A stretch of 64,000 bases of DNA from UBA1756 sp045222555. Its GTDB lineage: Bacteria; Bacteroidota; Bacteroidia; Bacteroidales; WCHB1-69. Shown here in pieces: positions 27,206 through 36,421 of this stretch. The DNA lies in assembly GCA_045222555.1 (NCBI GenBank), contig JBGUYY010000072.1:62001-126000 (forward strand). The letters are read 5' to 3'. Every line of letters starts with the position of its first letter. Positions within the stretch are counted from its first letter, which is position 1. A program made the translations under genes and the position numbers. The notes below the pieces were generated by a model that saw only the letters and a program-made list of their open reading frames with translations, was not told the origin of the DNA and did not search any database.

Positions 27206-27931
27206 ATGAAAAAGATTGTATGTATGCTCTCCTTTGCATTTTTTGCCGCCTTGCTGATGGTGTCTATGCCATCATCCTATGCTCAGGTTACAAAGGAGGA
27301 AAAAAAAGAGGCAAAAGCGCAGTCTAAGAATCAAAAAAACACCGAGAGGAACCTGTACAGCAACTCACCGAAGGCTGCCCAAAAATTTGCCAAACAATTG
27401 GAAAAGGAGGGATGGAAATCGATGAATCTGCCTATCGCCAAGCAGGTGGAGACCACTTGGATGAAGATGTATGAGTTGGATCCGCTGACGGGCTACAACC
27501 GTTACATCACTGCTACCGAAGAGGCTACAGGCAATTCGTTTGCCGCTGCACAGGTGCAGACCGACAACATCTGTAAGGTTCGGATAGCAGGTCAGATTCA
27601 AACTACTGTGATGTCGGAGGTCAAGTTGGAGTTAGCCAACCACCAGCTCAGCGCACAAGATGCCGCCTCCATTACCAAAGTCCTGGAAAAAAGCACCAAT
27701 ATGGTGGCGCAAAAACTTGGACGCCTCACCAAAACCATGGAAATATACAAAATCGTAAAAGGCAACTATGTTGTGCGTGTGACAATGGTGTACGACATGA
27801 ACAAAATCATGGATATGGTAAAGGAGGATGCCATCCAGCAACTCCGCAAGGAACTGGACGACTGGACACCCGCTTACGAGCAGATGATTGATACGACATT
27901 GGAGAATGCCAAAGCTAAAATTTTGCCATAA
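27206..27931 (+). CDS. Exported LPP20-like protein
   Basis: 241-residue protein with a signal peptide (VCMLSFAFFAALLMVSMPSSYAQ), a lysine-rich segment (KEEKKEAKAQSKNQKN), and then a domain reminiscent of LPP20/FlgT-N proteins: YNRYITATEEATGNSFAAAQ followed by KVRIAGQIQTTV and YKIVKGNYVVRVTMVYD. It lies 85 bases after the FISUMP gene. No specific function is recognised. It resembles in style the larger LPP20-like protein at 30064-31941 in the same run. Confidence 0.6.
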   Translation: MKKIVCMLSFAFFAALLMVSMPSSYAQVTKEEKKEAKAQSKNQKNTERNLYSNSPKAAQKFAKQLEKEGWKSMNLPIAKQVETTWMKMYELDPLTGYNRYITATEEATGNSFAAAQVQTDNICKVRIAGQIQTTVMSEVKLELANHQLSAQDAASITKVLEKSTNMVAQKLGRLTKTMEIYKIVKGNYVVRVTMVYDMNKIMDMVKEDAIQQLRKELDDWTPAYEQMIDTTLENAKAKILP

Positions 27932-27960
27932 TTTATTAATTAAATAAAAATCAATTAGTT

Positions 27961-28554
27961 ATGAAAAGATTTTTTATCACATTGACATTAGTTGTTGCAT
28001 GTGCAACCCTGATTTACTCATGCATAGGAAGTGTTGAGAACACAGAAACCCTTAATACAGAAAATGCTGAAAAACAGTCTAAAGAGGATGGAAAAAAGAT
28101 CGATTCCACGGAAATAACCCACGGGGATTTTGCGTCAAGGGTATTCAAGGTTCATACAGTGGATGAATTTGGAGAAGAAACGGATGAAGTGAAAATTGGA
28201 ATCATGTGCTTAGGAAAGTTTTCCAATTCTGCTACGACCAATTCCGAAGCCTCCTTGCAAATTGCAGCTTATCCAAACGATAAAAAGATATATTTTGCGT
28301 TGTATGAATACAATGACAACACCTCTTCCACTGACGATTTTAGTATTACCCTTGAAAATGAGAATGGGGAAACATTGAAGGTCAATGATCGAAATTTTTC
28401 CAAAAACTACCAGAAAGTCATAGATTTTATGGGCAACTCCAGTGATGTGAAAATCAAGATGAATGAGATTTGCGAATACTGTTCCCGTCCGACTACGGCG
28501 GCATTCAGAGTGTACAATCCCAAGGAATTTGTGAAGTTGTTTGACGAAAATTAA
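27961..28554 (+). CDS. Small lipoprotein of unknown function
   Basis: 197 residues with a lipoprotein signal (LVVACATLIYSC, Cys at about residue 21), a charged Thr/Glu-rich linker, and a compact beta-rich domain (VKIGIMCLGKFSNSATTNSE, KKIYFALYEYND, LKVNDRNFSKNYQKVIDFM). No family is recognised. It is 29 bases from the preceding gene and 23 bases from the following one, so it belongs to the same exported-protein run. Confidence 0.6.
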   Translation: MKRFFITLTLVVACATLIYSCIGSVENTETLNTENAEKQSKEDGKKIDSTEITHGDFASRVFKVHTVDEFGEETDEVKIGIMCLGKFSNSATTNSEASLQIAAYPNDKKIYFALYEYNDNTSSTDDFSITLENENGETLKVNDRNFSKNYQKVIDFMGNSSDVKIKMNEICEYCSRPTTAAFRVYNPKEFVKLFDEN

Positions 28555-28577
28555 TTGACAAATCATAAGACACTGTC

Positions 28578-30053
28578 ATGAGGAGGTCGCTTTGGTTGAG
28601 TTGGTTGTGGGTGGCGCTGTTCCCAGTTTGCTGCTGGGCACAGGTGGAGGATGATTTCATCCCACAGTCTGATTTTGGGAGCTTTCAGCAACAAATGAAC
28701 CAAAGGTTCGATCGCTTCCAAGATACAATCAACCACCGATTTGCGAAGGAGTTGGAGCGACAGTGGATGGAGTATCGAATTTTTACTGGGGAGGAGCAGC
28801 CGGTAAGGCCCAAACCGTTGGTGCAGCCTGTTGCCCCGCCCCATCATCCTGTCAGCTCTGAGGAACTGCCGGTTGGAGATGTGCTACCGCTGCTGCAAGC
28901 ATATCCGCAGCCCGCACTGATACAGTCTCCGGAGTTGCCTCCCACTCCCCAGGCGGGAATGATGCAGTTGCATCCCTCTTTTTTCAGCCAATCTATCACT
29001 TGTGATTGCCCTGCGGGTTATAGTGGCCTACAGTTGGCTGGCATCGACGAGAAATCGGTGGCAACGTTCTGGATGGCGCTTGCACAAGAAGGGGTGGACT
29101 ATTTTATTGCCCAGTGCCGCCATTGGGTGGCACAACTGCATCTGAACGACTGGGCTGTGTATCAGCTGTCGGAGGCATTGGCGCAACAGCTGTATCCTCA
29201 TCGGTACAACGAACAGACAGTTACAACGGTCTTCATTGTCAACCAATTGGGACTTAAGGCAAAAATTGGCCGATGTAATCAGCAGCTTGTGAGTCTGTTG
29301 CCCGTAAATCATACTATTTATTCGCGTTCGTATCTCAGGCTACAGGACACCAAGTACTATATTTTCACTTCTGTGGGCACTTCGGTGGAGGTGCAGTCAA
29401 CCTATACTTACTCGTTGGATTTTCCGTCGGCGCAATCGGTTTTCGATATGAACATCCATGAACCGCTGAATTTCGATACTACAGGGGGTGAACATGAGTT
29501 TTCCACCCGCTGGCACGGCACAGACATTTCCATCCGTGTGAACAGAGCGCTGATGGATTTCTATCATGCTTACCCTCAGGTGGAACTGGCTATATATGCC
29601 AATGCTGTTCCAGATGCCAAGTGGGCCGCGCAGTTGAAGCAGGCACTTTCGCCCATGCTGGAAGGGCGCAACGAGTATGAGGCAACGGAGGTGTTGCTCA
29701 GTTTCATGCACCACACTTTTCGCTACGCCAACGACAAAGAGCAGTTCGGCTACGAAAAAACTTTCTTTTGTGAAGAGAATTTCTTTTATAGTGGCAGCGA
29801 CTGCGAGGATTTTGCGGTCCTGTTCTCCTATCTGGTGCGGGAACTTGTCGGCTTGGACGTGGTGCTGCTGGATTACCAGAATCACATTGCTACGGCGGTG
29901 CATTTTCACGACCCTTCTGTTGAAGGCGACTTTTATATGCTCAATGGGAAGAAATATATTGTCTGTGACCCCACCTATTTCGGAGCATCGGTAGGGGAGT
30001 CTATGACGAATTATAAAAACGTGAAAGCCAAGTTGATAGAATTGAAAAAGTAA
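28578..30053 (+). CDS. Exported transglutaminase-like protein
   Basis: 491 residues with a signal peptide (MRRSLWLSWLWVALFPVCCWAQ). The C-terminal third holds a transglutaminase-like cysteine-protease fold with an apparent complete triad: GSDCEDFAVLFSYLVREL (Cys409), LDYQNHIATAVHF (His436) and KYIVCDPTYFGAS (Asp464). The N-terminal half is a Pro/Gln-rich exported region without a known domain. It may cut or cross-link peptides in the envelope, but substrates are unknown. It is followed 10 bases later by the LPP20-like gene. Confidence 0.78.
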   Translation: MRRSLWLSWLWVALFPVCCWAQVEDDFIPQSDFGSFQQQMNQRFDRFQDTINHRFAKELERQWMEYRIFTGEEQPVRPKPLVQPVAPPHHPVSSEELPVGDVLPLLQAYPQPALIQSPELPPTPQAGMMQLHPSFFSQSITCDCPAGYSGLQLAGIDEKSVATFWMALAQEGVDYFIAQCRHWVAQLHLNDWAVYQLSEALAQQLYPHRYNEQTVTTVFIVNQLGLKAKIGRCNQQLVSLLPVNHTIYSRSYLRLQDTKYYIFTSVGTSVEVQSTYTYSLDFPSAQSVFDMNIHEPLNFDTTGGEHEFSTRWHGTDISIRVNRALMDFYHAYPQVELAIYANAVPDAKWAAQLKQALSPMLEGRNEYEATEVLLSFMHHTFRYANDKEQFGYEKTFFCEENFFYSGSDCEDFAVLFSYLVRELVGLDVVLLDYQNHIATAVHFHDPSVEGDFYMLNGKKYIVCDPTYFGASVGESMTNYKNVKAKLIELKK

Positions 30054-30063
30054 CCATGTAATT

Positions 30064-31941
30064 ATGATACAGGCCATCAAGCGATTTTTTCTGAGTTTAT
30101 CTTTTATGGGATTAATGGCTATCCTTGTGGCGCAGACACCGGAACAAATGGTGCGCATTGTAGAGGACAACCGTATGGAATATTATGTTGGTCATGGTTA
30201 TGCAGAAGGTTACGAACAGGCGGTGCAGCGGGCCAAAGCCCAGTTGGTAGAGGATATCGCCGTCTATGTACAATCCCGTACAACGGGAACTGTGTCCACG
30301 GAAACAGGCATATCGATGGAGGAACGCATCCACACCTATACCAATATGACACAATTGCGTGAAGTTGAGACGGTTTTGGTTTCAGAACGCCCTACTTTTC
30401 ATGTCTTTTGTTATGTTAAAAAGTCTGTCGTGCAGCAGATGTTTGAGGAGAGGAAACAGAAAATGAGAAGCTATTTCGATGAGGCCTGCAGGGCGGAGAA
30501 AAAGCTGATGATGGCGGAGGGACTTCGCTATTATTATTGGTCGCTGATGGTTTTGAAAACCCTTCCTGAGGGCTCACACGAGACGTTCATAGATGATGAA
30601 GGACATCTCCAAAATATGCTGCTATGGCTCAATGATCATATCTCGGAAATTTTAAATAATATTGATTTTAGCCCCGTTACAATTTCAAGCATGGGTGAGT
30701 GTTCCACCCTTACCGGGGTGCATGAGCTGAAACAGGTGGAGCTTTTTGTGACATACCACGGCAGGCCGGTGTCGAATTGTGAGTACCAATACTGGACGGG
30801 CAGGGGTTATTCGCAACCAGTACGTGCGAAGGACGGTCGCGGTGTGGCTGAATTTTGTGGTGATGTGCCGCAACAACTCAGGTTTCGGGTGGAGTATGTT
30901 TTTGAAAATGATGCCCGTAACATTGACCCAGAATTGCGCGATATTATTGCGATGGAAGGACGGCCTGCGTGGAACGATAATGTGCGCATGGTTGCTTTTG
31001 ATGCCCCCTCTTTTTCGCAACCCACATCCGAGGTCCATACGGTTTATATAGACGAAAAGCCCGAGACTTTCTCGAACTGTGAGGCCATTCAACAGCTTTC
31101 AGACGCACAATATGATTCATGCGCTCGACGCATGAATGCAGTGAAAGATGCTATTGTTGCCAAGGATTTTGAATCTGTGAAGTCCCTCTGCACAATGGGA
31201 GGGTGGCAGATGTTCAATTTGATGATGAAAAATGGGAACGCCACTATTTTAGGTGATTCGAAGTGGAAATTCATCAGGGTGAGAGGTGAAATTCTGTGCA
31301 GAGGATTGTCCGTGAGTTTGAAATATCCGCGTAGCGGGAAAACCATTGTGGAAAATGTGGAGTTTAGATTGGATTATAAGACATTAAAAATCAATTCATT
31401 GTCATATACACTCAATCAAGAAGCGGAGGATGATATTTTGAACGAAGAGAAGAAATGGGAGGCAAGCTCGCGGTTTCAGCTGATGCGTTTCCTGCAGGAT
31501 TATCAGACCGCCTATGCTCTGAAACGGGCTGATTTTCTGGAGAGCATTTTTTCAGAAGATGCCCTGATTATCGTAGGGGTGGAGCTGGAACGTGCCCCCA
31601 ACCTTGAAAATAGGATTCTTCCCACCAACCAGAGTCAATACAAGTTTACTCAAAAAAGCAAGTCAGAATACATCGACAACTTGCGTCGGATTTTTGCCTC
31701 TGCTGAATTTGTAAACTTGCAATTAAAAGACAATGAAATACTTAAGGTTCCAAACAAGGAGATATACGGAATCCAGATCCGTCAGATTTATACCTCCAGC
31801 AGCTATGCTGATCAAGGGTATCTATTTCTCGTTGTTGATCTTCGGGATGAGGAACACCCTATCATCCATGTGCGCACATGGCAACCCAACAAGGATCCGG
31901 ATTTCGGATTTTTTGATCTCAGCAAGTTTACCATTAATTAA
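30064..31941 (+). CDS. Large exported LPP20-like protein
   Basis: 625 residues. An N-terminal signal segment (FFLSLSFMGLMAILVAQ) is followed by an LPP20-like unit (YYVGHGYAEGYEQAVQRAKAQL, DIAVYVQSRTTG), then a helical part (EERKQKMRSYFDEACRAEKK), a likely Ig or NTF2-like region, and a C-terminal domain with DIRDEEH-type strands (YLFLVVDLRDEEHPIIHVRT). The architecture resembles other Bacteroidota exported proteins of unknown function. It ends the tight gene run, and 194 bases without a gene follow before the next promoter. Confidence 0.6.
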   Translation: MIQAIKRFFLSLSFMGLMAILVAQTPEQMVRIVEDNRMEYYVGHGYAEGYEQAVQRAKAQLVEDIAVYVQSRTTGTVSTETGISMEERIHTYTNMTQLREVETVLVSERPTFHVFCYVKKSVVQQMFEERKQKMRSYFDEACRAEKKLMMAEGLRYYYWSLMVLKTLPEGSHETFIDDEGHLQNMLLWLNDHISEILNNIDFSPVTISSMGECSTLTGVHELKQVELFVTYHGRPVSNCEYQYWTGRGYSQPVRAKDGRGVAEFCGDVPQQLRFRVEYVFENDARNIDPELRDIIAMEGRPAWNDNVRMVAFDAPSFSQPTSEVHTVYIDEKPETFSNCEAIQQLSDAQYDSCARRMNAVKDAIVAKDFESVKSLCTMGGWQMFNLMMKNGNATILGDSKWKFIRVRGEILCRGLSVSLKYPRSGKTIVENVEFRLDYKTLKINSLSYTLNQEAEDDILNEEKKWEASSRFQLMRFLQDYQTAYALKRADFLESIFSEDALIIVGVELERAPNLENRILPTNQSQYKFTQKSKSEYIDNLRRIFASAEFVNLQLKDNEILKVPNKEIYGIQIRQIYTSSSYADQGYLFLVVDLRDEEHPIIHVRTWQPNKDPDFGFFDLSKFTIN

Positions 31942-32135
31942 GAAACGAACCTTTTAGCCGCGGGCGAAAAGCATATATCTTGATGAGGTTTGGGTAGAAG
32001 CAGGTCTTCATCATTACAACATATTATGATAATTTAGAATTGATCTCAACAAGAATACGAGAGTAGGATTTTTTTGTATTTTTGCCAACTGCAAAAAAAT
32101 AATTTAATAATTCGCAAAACTATAAAAAAATCGAA
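31942..32135. other. Intergenic region with one promoter
   Basis: No open frame, RNA gene or clear terminator was seen. The only recognisable signal is the TATTTTTG promoter element at 32077-32084. Confidence 0.6.
32077..32084 (+). promoter_or_regulatory. Promoter -7 element of the SHOCT/GH97 unit
   Basis: TATTTTTG, 51 bases before the start at 32136. This separates the SHOCT gene and GH97 from the sigma-factor run. Confidence 0.7.
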
Positions 32136-32744
32136 ATGAAGAAAATTCTTGTACTTGTCTTATTCGCTAGCAGCATGTTTTCCTATGCGCAAACTGTCAC
32201 TTACCAAGATCTTCGCGACCATCGTTCGGCAAAGGATCTCACTGGAAAGAAAGGGGGTGATGACATTACAGCCTACGAAGCTTCGGACGGTGTCACCTAC
32301 AAGGTGGGCTCCACCATCACCTATGGTTATCCGACCAGCGGGAAATATTATCTCTATTTCAAAGATGTCACGGGCAGTTGGTTAAATGCCTTGACCGATG
32401 ACGGAGAAACTACAGCAGGTCGTGCAGCTAATCAGGAGGTAGCCGAGCGTGTGGAGAATCGCGCTGGCGGAGTGGCCACCATCAAGAGAATACAGTGCGT
32501 GCCCGTGGATCCATACAATAAGCTGTCCTGCGGATGCAAAATCTACCTCGTTTTGAATCGTGGGGGCTTGGCCTGCACCAATTTTGAAGAAGCTATTGCC
32601 GTGGGCGAAATTCAAACCCAAATGAAATCCTCTGATGCCGCTCTACAAGAGCTGAAAAAGTGGAAGGAGAAATTGGATCTCCAAATCATCACCCAAGAGG
32701 AATACGATGCCAAAAAGGCAGAACTAATGAAATATATTGAGTAA
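32136..32744 (+). CDS. Exported protein with C-terminal SHOCT domain
   Basis: 202 residues with a signal peptide (ILVLVLFASSMFSYAQ), a beta-rich middle (VTYKVGSTITYGYPTSGKYY, CKIYLVLNRGG) and a C-terminal SHOCT motif (LQELKKWKEKLDLQIITQEE, then YDAKKAELM), a short helical oligomerisation element. GH97 starts 21 bases later, so the two are probably co-transcribed. No function is known for this combination. Confidence 0.7.
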   Translation: MKKILVLVLFASSMFSYAQTVTYQDLRDHRSAKDLTGKKGGDDITAYEASDGVTYKVGSTITYGYPTSGKYYLYFKDVTGSWLNALTDDGETTAGRAANQEVAERVENRAGGVATIKRIQCVPVDPYNKLSCGCKIYLVLNRGGLACTNFEEAIAVGEIQTQMKSSDAALQELKKWKEKLDLQIITQEEYDAKKAELMKYIE

Positions 32745-32765
32745 AAAACAAATAAAACCTTCAAA

Positions 32766-35114
32766 ATGAGATCTCTTTTCTGTATCATTTTCGCTCTGTT
32801 TGCACTTTTTTTCACTCCGGCTTTCGCTGCCAACGCTCCCGCTACCCTCAAGAGTCCTGACGGACAGTTGGAACTGACGTTTACCGTGCAGGATGGCGTG
32901 CCGTACTATGCCCTTAACCGGAATGGAAAGCCCGTGGTGCTGCCCTCCAAGATGGGCTTCACCCTCGAATGGCGCGACGACCTCGCCCACGCCTTCGTGC
33001 TGAAAGATACAAAATACAGCACTTTCGACGAGACATGGGAGCCTGTGTGGGGTGAAGAGGCACACATCCGCAACCACTACAACGAGATGTTGGTGACGCT
33101 GGAACAGCCCGTCGGCAGCGTGGAAAGCATGGACCATTCCACCGAAACCAAAGCCACCGTGATGCAAATCCGATTCCGTCTCTATGACGACGGGCTTGGC
33201 TTCCGCTACGAGTTCCCCATCAAAAATGCGCTCGTGTGTTTCTGGATCATGGAGGAACTGACCGAGTTTGCGATGGCGGGCGACCATACCGCATGGTGGA
33301 TTCCTGGCGACTACGACACGCAGGAGTACAACTACACCCAGTCGAAACTGTCGGAAATCCGCAAATTGTGGGAGGCGGGCCACAAGAACGGCGGCTGGCC
33401 CTGGACGGCCTTCTCGAAAACGGGTGTGCAGACGGCCCTCCAGATGAAGACTGACGACGGCTTGTATCTCAACATCCACGAGGCGGCCACCCTCGATTTC
33501 CCCACCATGCATCTCGACTTGAACGACACCACGATGACGTTCCGGGCGTGGCTCTGTCCGGATGCCACCGGCTACAAAGGTCGCATCCAGGCACCTTGCA
33601 CCACCCCGTGGCGTACGGTGATGGTGTGCGAGAAGGCCACCGACGTGCTGGCTTCGCGTCTCATCCTCAACCTCAACGAGCCGTGCGCTTTGGAGGATGT
33701 CAGCTGGATTCACCCCGTGAAGTACATGGGCGTGTGGTGGGAGATGATCTCCGGCAAGAGCACATGGAACTACACCAACGACTTCCCGTCGGTGAAGATT
33801 GGCGAGACCGACTTTGCGCACGCCACTCCCAACGGCACGCACGGTGCCAACAACGCCAACGTGCGCCGCTATATTGACTTCGCCGCTGCTAACGGCTTCG
33901 ACGGCCTCCTCATTGAGGGCTGGAATGTGGGCTGGGAGGACTGGTACGGCAAAGAGAAGGTGTTTGTCTTCGACTTCCTCACCCCGTATCCCGACTTCGA
34001 CCTTCCCGCGCTGAATCAATACGCCCATGAGAAGGGCATCCGCCTCATCATGCACCACGAAAGTTCCGCCTCCACAGGCAATTACGAGCGGTGGATGGAG
34101 AAGGCCTACACGCTGATGAACCAGTACGGCTACGATGCCGTGAAGGGCGGTTACGTGGGCACCATCATCCCGTTTGGCGAGGGCCACTACAGTCAGCCCA
34201 TCAACAACCACTACCATTATGCCATCGTGGAGGCGGCCAATCACCACATCATGGTCAACTCACACGAGGCGGTGCGCCCGACGGGTTTGTGTCGCACCTG
34301 GCCCAACATGATCGGCAACGAGAGCGCGATGGGCACCGAGTTCCGTGAGCGCATCCACCCCGGCCACACCACCATCCTGCCCTTCACGCGCCTGCAGGGA
34401 GGCCCGATGGATTACACCCCCGGCATCTTCGAGCCCGACATGGGCAAAATCGTGTCGTGGGGCAAGCGGATGAACCACACCATCTGCAACCAGTTGGGCC
34501 TCTATGTCACCTTCTACTCACCGCTGCAGATGGCCGCCGACTTCCCCGAACACTATGAGCCTTACATGGATGCCTTCCAGTTCATCAAGGATGTGGCGGT
34601 GGATTGGGACACCAGCATCTACATCATGGCCGAACCCGGCGATTACATCGTAACGGCCCGCCATCCGAAAATCTCCACCCTGAACAAGGCCGCCGAGGGT
34701 GTCGGCACGTTAGCTGACGGCAAAAAAGGCGTGATTTCCAATGCCACACGATTTGTTTATAACATTCCCGAATCCGTAGAGACGTGCTGCAGCGCGTCTC
34801 TACAAAATCCCCGCGACGTGTGGTATATCGGCGGCATCACCGACGAGAACGCCCGCGACGTGACGGTGAAATTGGATTTCCTGAAACCGGGGGTGAAATA
34901 CGAGGCCATCATCTATGCCGATGGACCCGATGCGTGCGGGTTTGCCGGCGACTGTTTCGATGAGAACGAGATGGCAGAAGGTCACTATCCCACAGGCGTC
35001 ACCTACAACCCGTATGCCTACACCATCACGAAAAAGGTGGTGACGAGCAAGAGCGTGCTGAAGTTGCGCATGGCCTCGTGCGGGGGATTTGCAGTTTCGA
35101 TCAGGGAGAAATAA
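32766..35114 (+). CDS. Glycoside hydrolase family 97 (alpha-glucosidase/alpha-galactosidase)
   Basis: 782-residue exported GH97 enzyme acting on alpha-linked glucose or galactose. It has a signal peptide (FALFALFFTPAFAA), the N-terminal beta domain (LKSPDGQLELTFTVQDG), and the catalytic barrel with LLIEGWNVGWEDWYG, LIMHHESSASTGNYERW, VNSHEAVRPTGLCRTWPN and IGNESAMGTEF. The several conserved glutamates fit the inverting SusB-like branch. A palindrome related to REP family 1 lies inside the gene at 34776-34803. It encodes SVETCCSASLQ in the linker before the C-terminal beta domain and keeps the frame open. The M28 peptidase downstream has its own promoter. Confidence 0.92.
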   Translation: MRSLFCIIFALFALFFTPAFAANAPATLKSPDGQLELTFTVQDGVPYYALNRNGKPVVLPSKMGFTLEWRDDLAHAFVLKDTKYSTFDETWEPVWGEEAHIRNHYNEMLVTLEQPVGSVESMDHSTETKATVMQIRFRLYDDGLGFRYEFPIKNALVCFWIMEELTEFAMAGDHTAWWIPGDYDTQEYNYTQSKLSEIRKLWEAGHKNGGWPWTAFSKTGVQTALQMKTDDGLYLNIHEAATLDFPTMHLDLNDTTMTFRAWLCPDATGYKGRIQAPCTTPWRTVMVCEKATDVLASRLILNLNEPCALEDVSWIHPVKYMGVWWEMISGKSTWNYTNDFPSVKIGETDFAHATPNGTHGANNANVRRYIDFAAANGFDGLLIEGWNVGWEDWYGKEKVFVFDFLTPYPDFDLPALNQYAHEKGIRLIMHHESSASTGNYERWMEKAYTLMNQYGYDAVKGGYVGTIIPFGEGHYSQPINNHYHYAIVEAANHHIMVNSHEAVRPTGLCRTWPNMIGNESAMGTEFRERIHPGHTTILPFTRLQGGPMDYTPGIFEPDMGKIVSWGKRMNHTICNQLGLYVTFYSPLQMAADFPEHYEPYMDAFQFIKDVAVDWDTSIYIMAEPGDYIVTARHPKISTLNKAAEGVGTLADGKKGVISNATRFVYNIPESVETCCSASLQNPRDVWYIGGITDENARDVTVKLDFLKPGVKYEAIIYADGPDACGFAGDCFDENEMAEGHYPTGVTYNPYAYTITKKVVTSKSVLKLRMASCGGFAVSIREK
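34776..34803. repeat. REP family 1-like palindrome inside the GH97 gene
   Basis: GTAGAGACG and CGTCTCTAC arms surround TGCTGCAGCG. The outer nine bases on each side match the RAYT-associated REP; the core differs and has one mispair. It sits in frame in the linker between the barrel and C-terminal domain. Confidence 0.85.
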
Positions 35115-35124
35115 AAAATAGTTG

Positions 35125-35132
35125 TATTTTTG
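35125..35132 (+). promoter_or_regulatory. Promoter -7 element of the M28 peptidase
   Basis: TATTTTTG, 26 bases before the ATG at 35158 and only 11 bases after the GH97 stop. Confidence 0.75.
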
Positions 35133-35157
35133 CGCCCCAATTTTAATCTTCAAAACC

Positions 35158-36414
35158 ATGAAAAAACTGATTCTTTTCCTGCTGGCATTGATAGCTCTGC
35201 AGTTGAATGCACAGGATTTAACCCACTACAAGCAGGTGGTCAAAGAACTGACTTCCGAGAAATACCAAGGCCGCGGCTATGCCAAAGGCGGCGCCAACAA
35301 GGCGGGAAAATACCTGAAAAATGAGTATAAAAAAGCAGGCGTGGATGAGGTGATCTGCCAGCCTTTCACCATTAATATCAATACATTCCCGGGCAAGATG
35401 GAGCTGTCGGTGGACGGCCGTGCGCTGACACCGGGCGTGGATTTCTCTATGCGCGAGTACTCACCGGGTGTGAAGGGTACCTACAAACTCTATTACGTGG
35501 ACACCAACAATTTCGATGCTGATAAAATGTTCGCCGACTTGGCGAAGCCGGAGTACAAAGACTGTTTCGTGGTGTGCGACTTCTTTTTCTCCTACAAAAA
35601 TTATCAGGTTTTCCAAAAGGTGTGGGGCGGAAACAGCTGCACCAACGCGGGAATCATCCAGACGTGGGATCCGCTGCTGAAGTTCTACAAGGCGTACGGT
35701 GAGAAGGTCTTTGGCAAGCCTGTCATCTGGGCTACCTCCGACTTCCCGAAGGATGCTCAAAGCATCACCGTCAATATTGAAAACAAATTCCTGAAAGACT
35801 ATAAACTTTTTAACGTCATTGCCAAGGTGGAAGGCAAGCGGCACGATAGCTGCTATGTCTTCACGGCGCACTACGACCATCTCGGTAACCTCGGCAAGGA
35901 TGTCTATTATGCGGGTGCCAACGACAACGCCTCCGGCACCGCCGCTATCGTGACACTGGCGGCCTACTACGCTCAGAACCGTCCCGAGTATGACATGTAC
36001 TTTATCTCCTTCTCGGGCGAAGATGCCAACCTGCGCGGCTCGGAGTATTATGTGGAGCATCCTGTCGTGCCTTTGGCGCAGATCAAGTATTTGTTCAACA
36101 TCGACATGATTGGCGACAACAATCCGGTGCAGTACTGTGAGGTGAGCGACGAAGGGCTGCGTGGTTACGATTTGTTAGAGAAGATCAACAAGGAAAAAAG
36201 TCTCTTTAAGGGGCTGAACCGTGGGGAGTTGGCCGGCAACAGCGACCACTATCCCTTTGCCGTGCGCCATGTGCCGTGCATTCTCTTTGAGAATGAAGAG
36301 GGCGATGCTTTCAAGTACTATCACACCACATTCGACACCTACGAGAACTTCCTTATCGATTCTTACGAGCCGATTTTCAAGTTGGTGAAGGATTTTGTGG
36401 AGAAATATGAATAA
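35158..36414 (+). CDS. Exported M28 family zinc peptidase
   Basis: 418 residues from the ATG at 35158, which follows the promoter and gives a clean signal peptide (MKKLILFLLALIALQLNAQ); a longer frame from 35122 would start before the transcription start. The M28 aminopeptidase fold shows the di-zinc ligands in VFTAHYDHLGNLG, GANDNASGTAAI, FSGEDANLRGSEYYVEH, and GNSDHYPFAVRHVPC. Most relatives are exported aminopeptidases. It is convergent with GH78, with only 7 bases between the stops. Confidence 0.92.
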   Translation: MKKLILFLLALIALQLNAQDLTHYKQVVKELTSEKYQGRGYAKGGANKAGKYLKNEYKKAGVDEVICQPFTININTFPGKMELSVDGRALTPGVDFSMREYSPGVKGTYKLYYVDTNNFDADKMFADLAKPEYKDCFVVCDFFFSYKNYQVFQKVWGGNSCTNAGIIQTWDPLLKFYKAYGEKVFGKPVIWATSDFPKDAQSITVNIENKFLKDYKLFNVIAKVEGKRHDSCYVFTAHYDHLGNLGKDVYYAGANDNASGTAAIVTLAAYYAQNRPEYDMYFISFSGEDANLRGSEYYVEHPVVPLAQIKYLFNIDMIGDNNPVQYCEVSDEGLRGYDLLEKINKEKSLFKGLNRGELAGNSDHYPFAVRHVPCILFENEEGDAFKYYHTTFDTYENFLIDSYEPIFKLVKDFVEKYE

Positions 36415-36421
36415 TCGATAA

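Noticed and set aside
32724..34247. Long leftward frame of 507 codons over the GH97 gene
   Set aside because: It is antisense to a clear GH97 gene and its translation is biased in composition without motifs.
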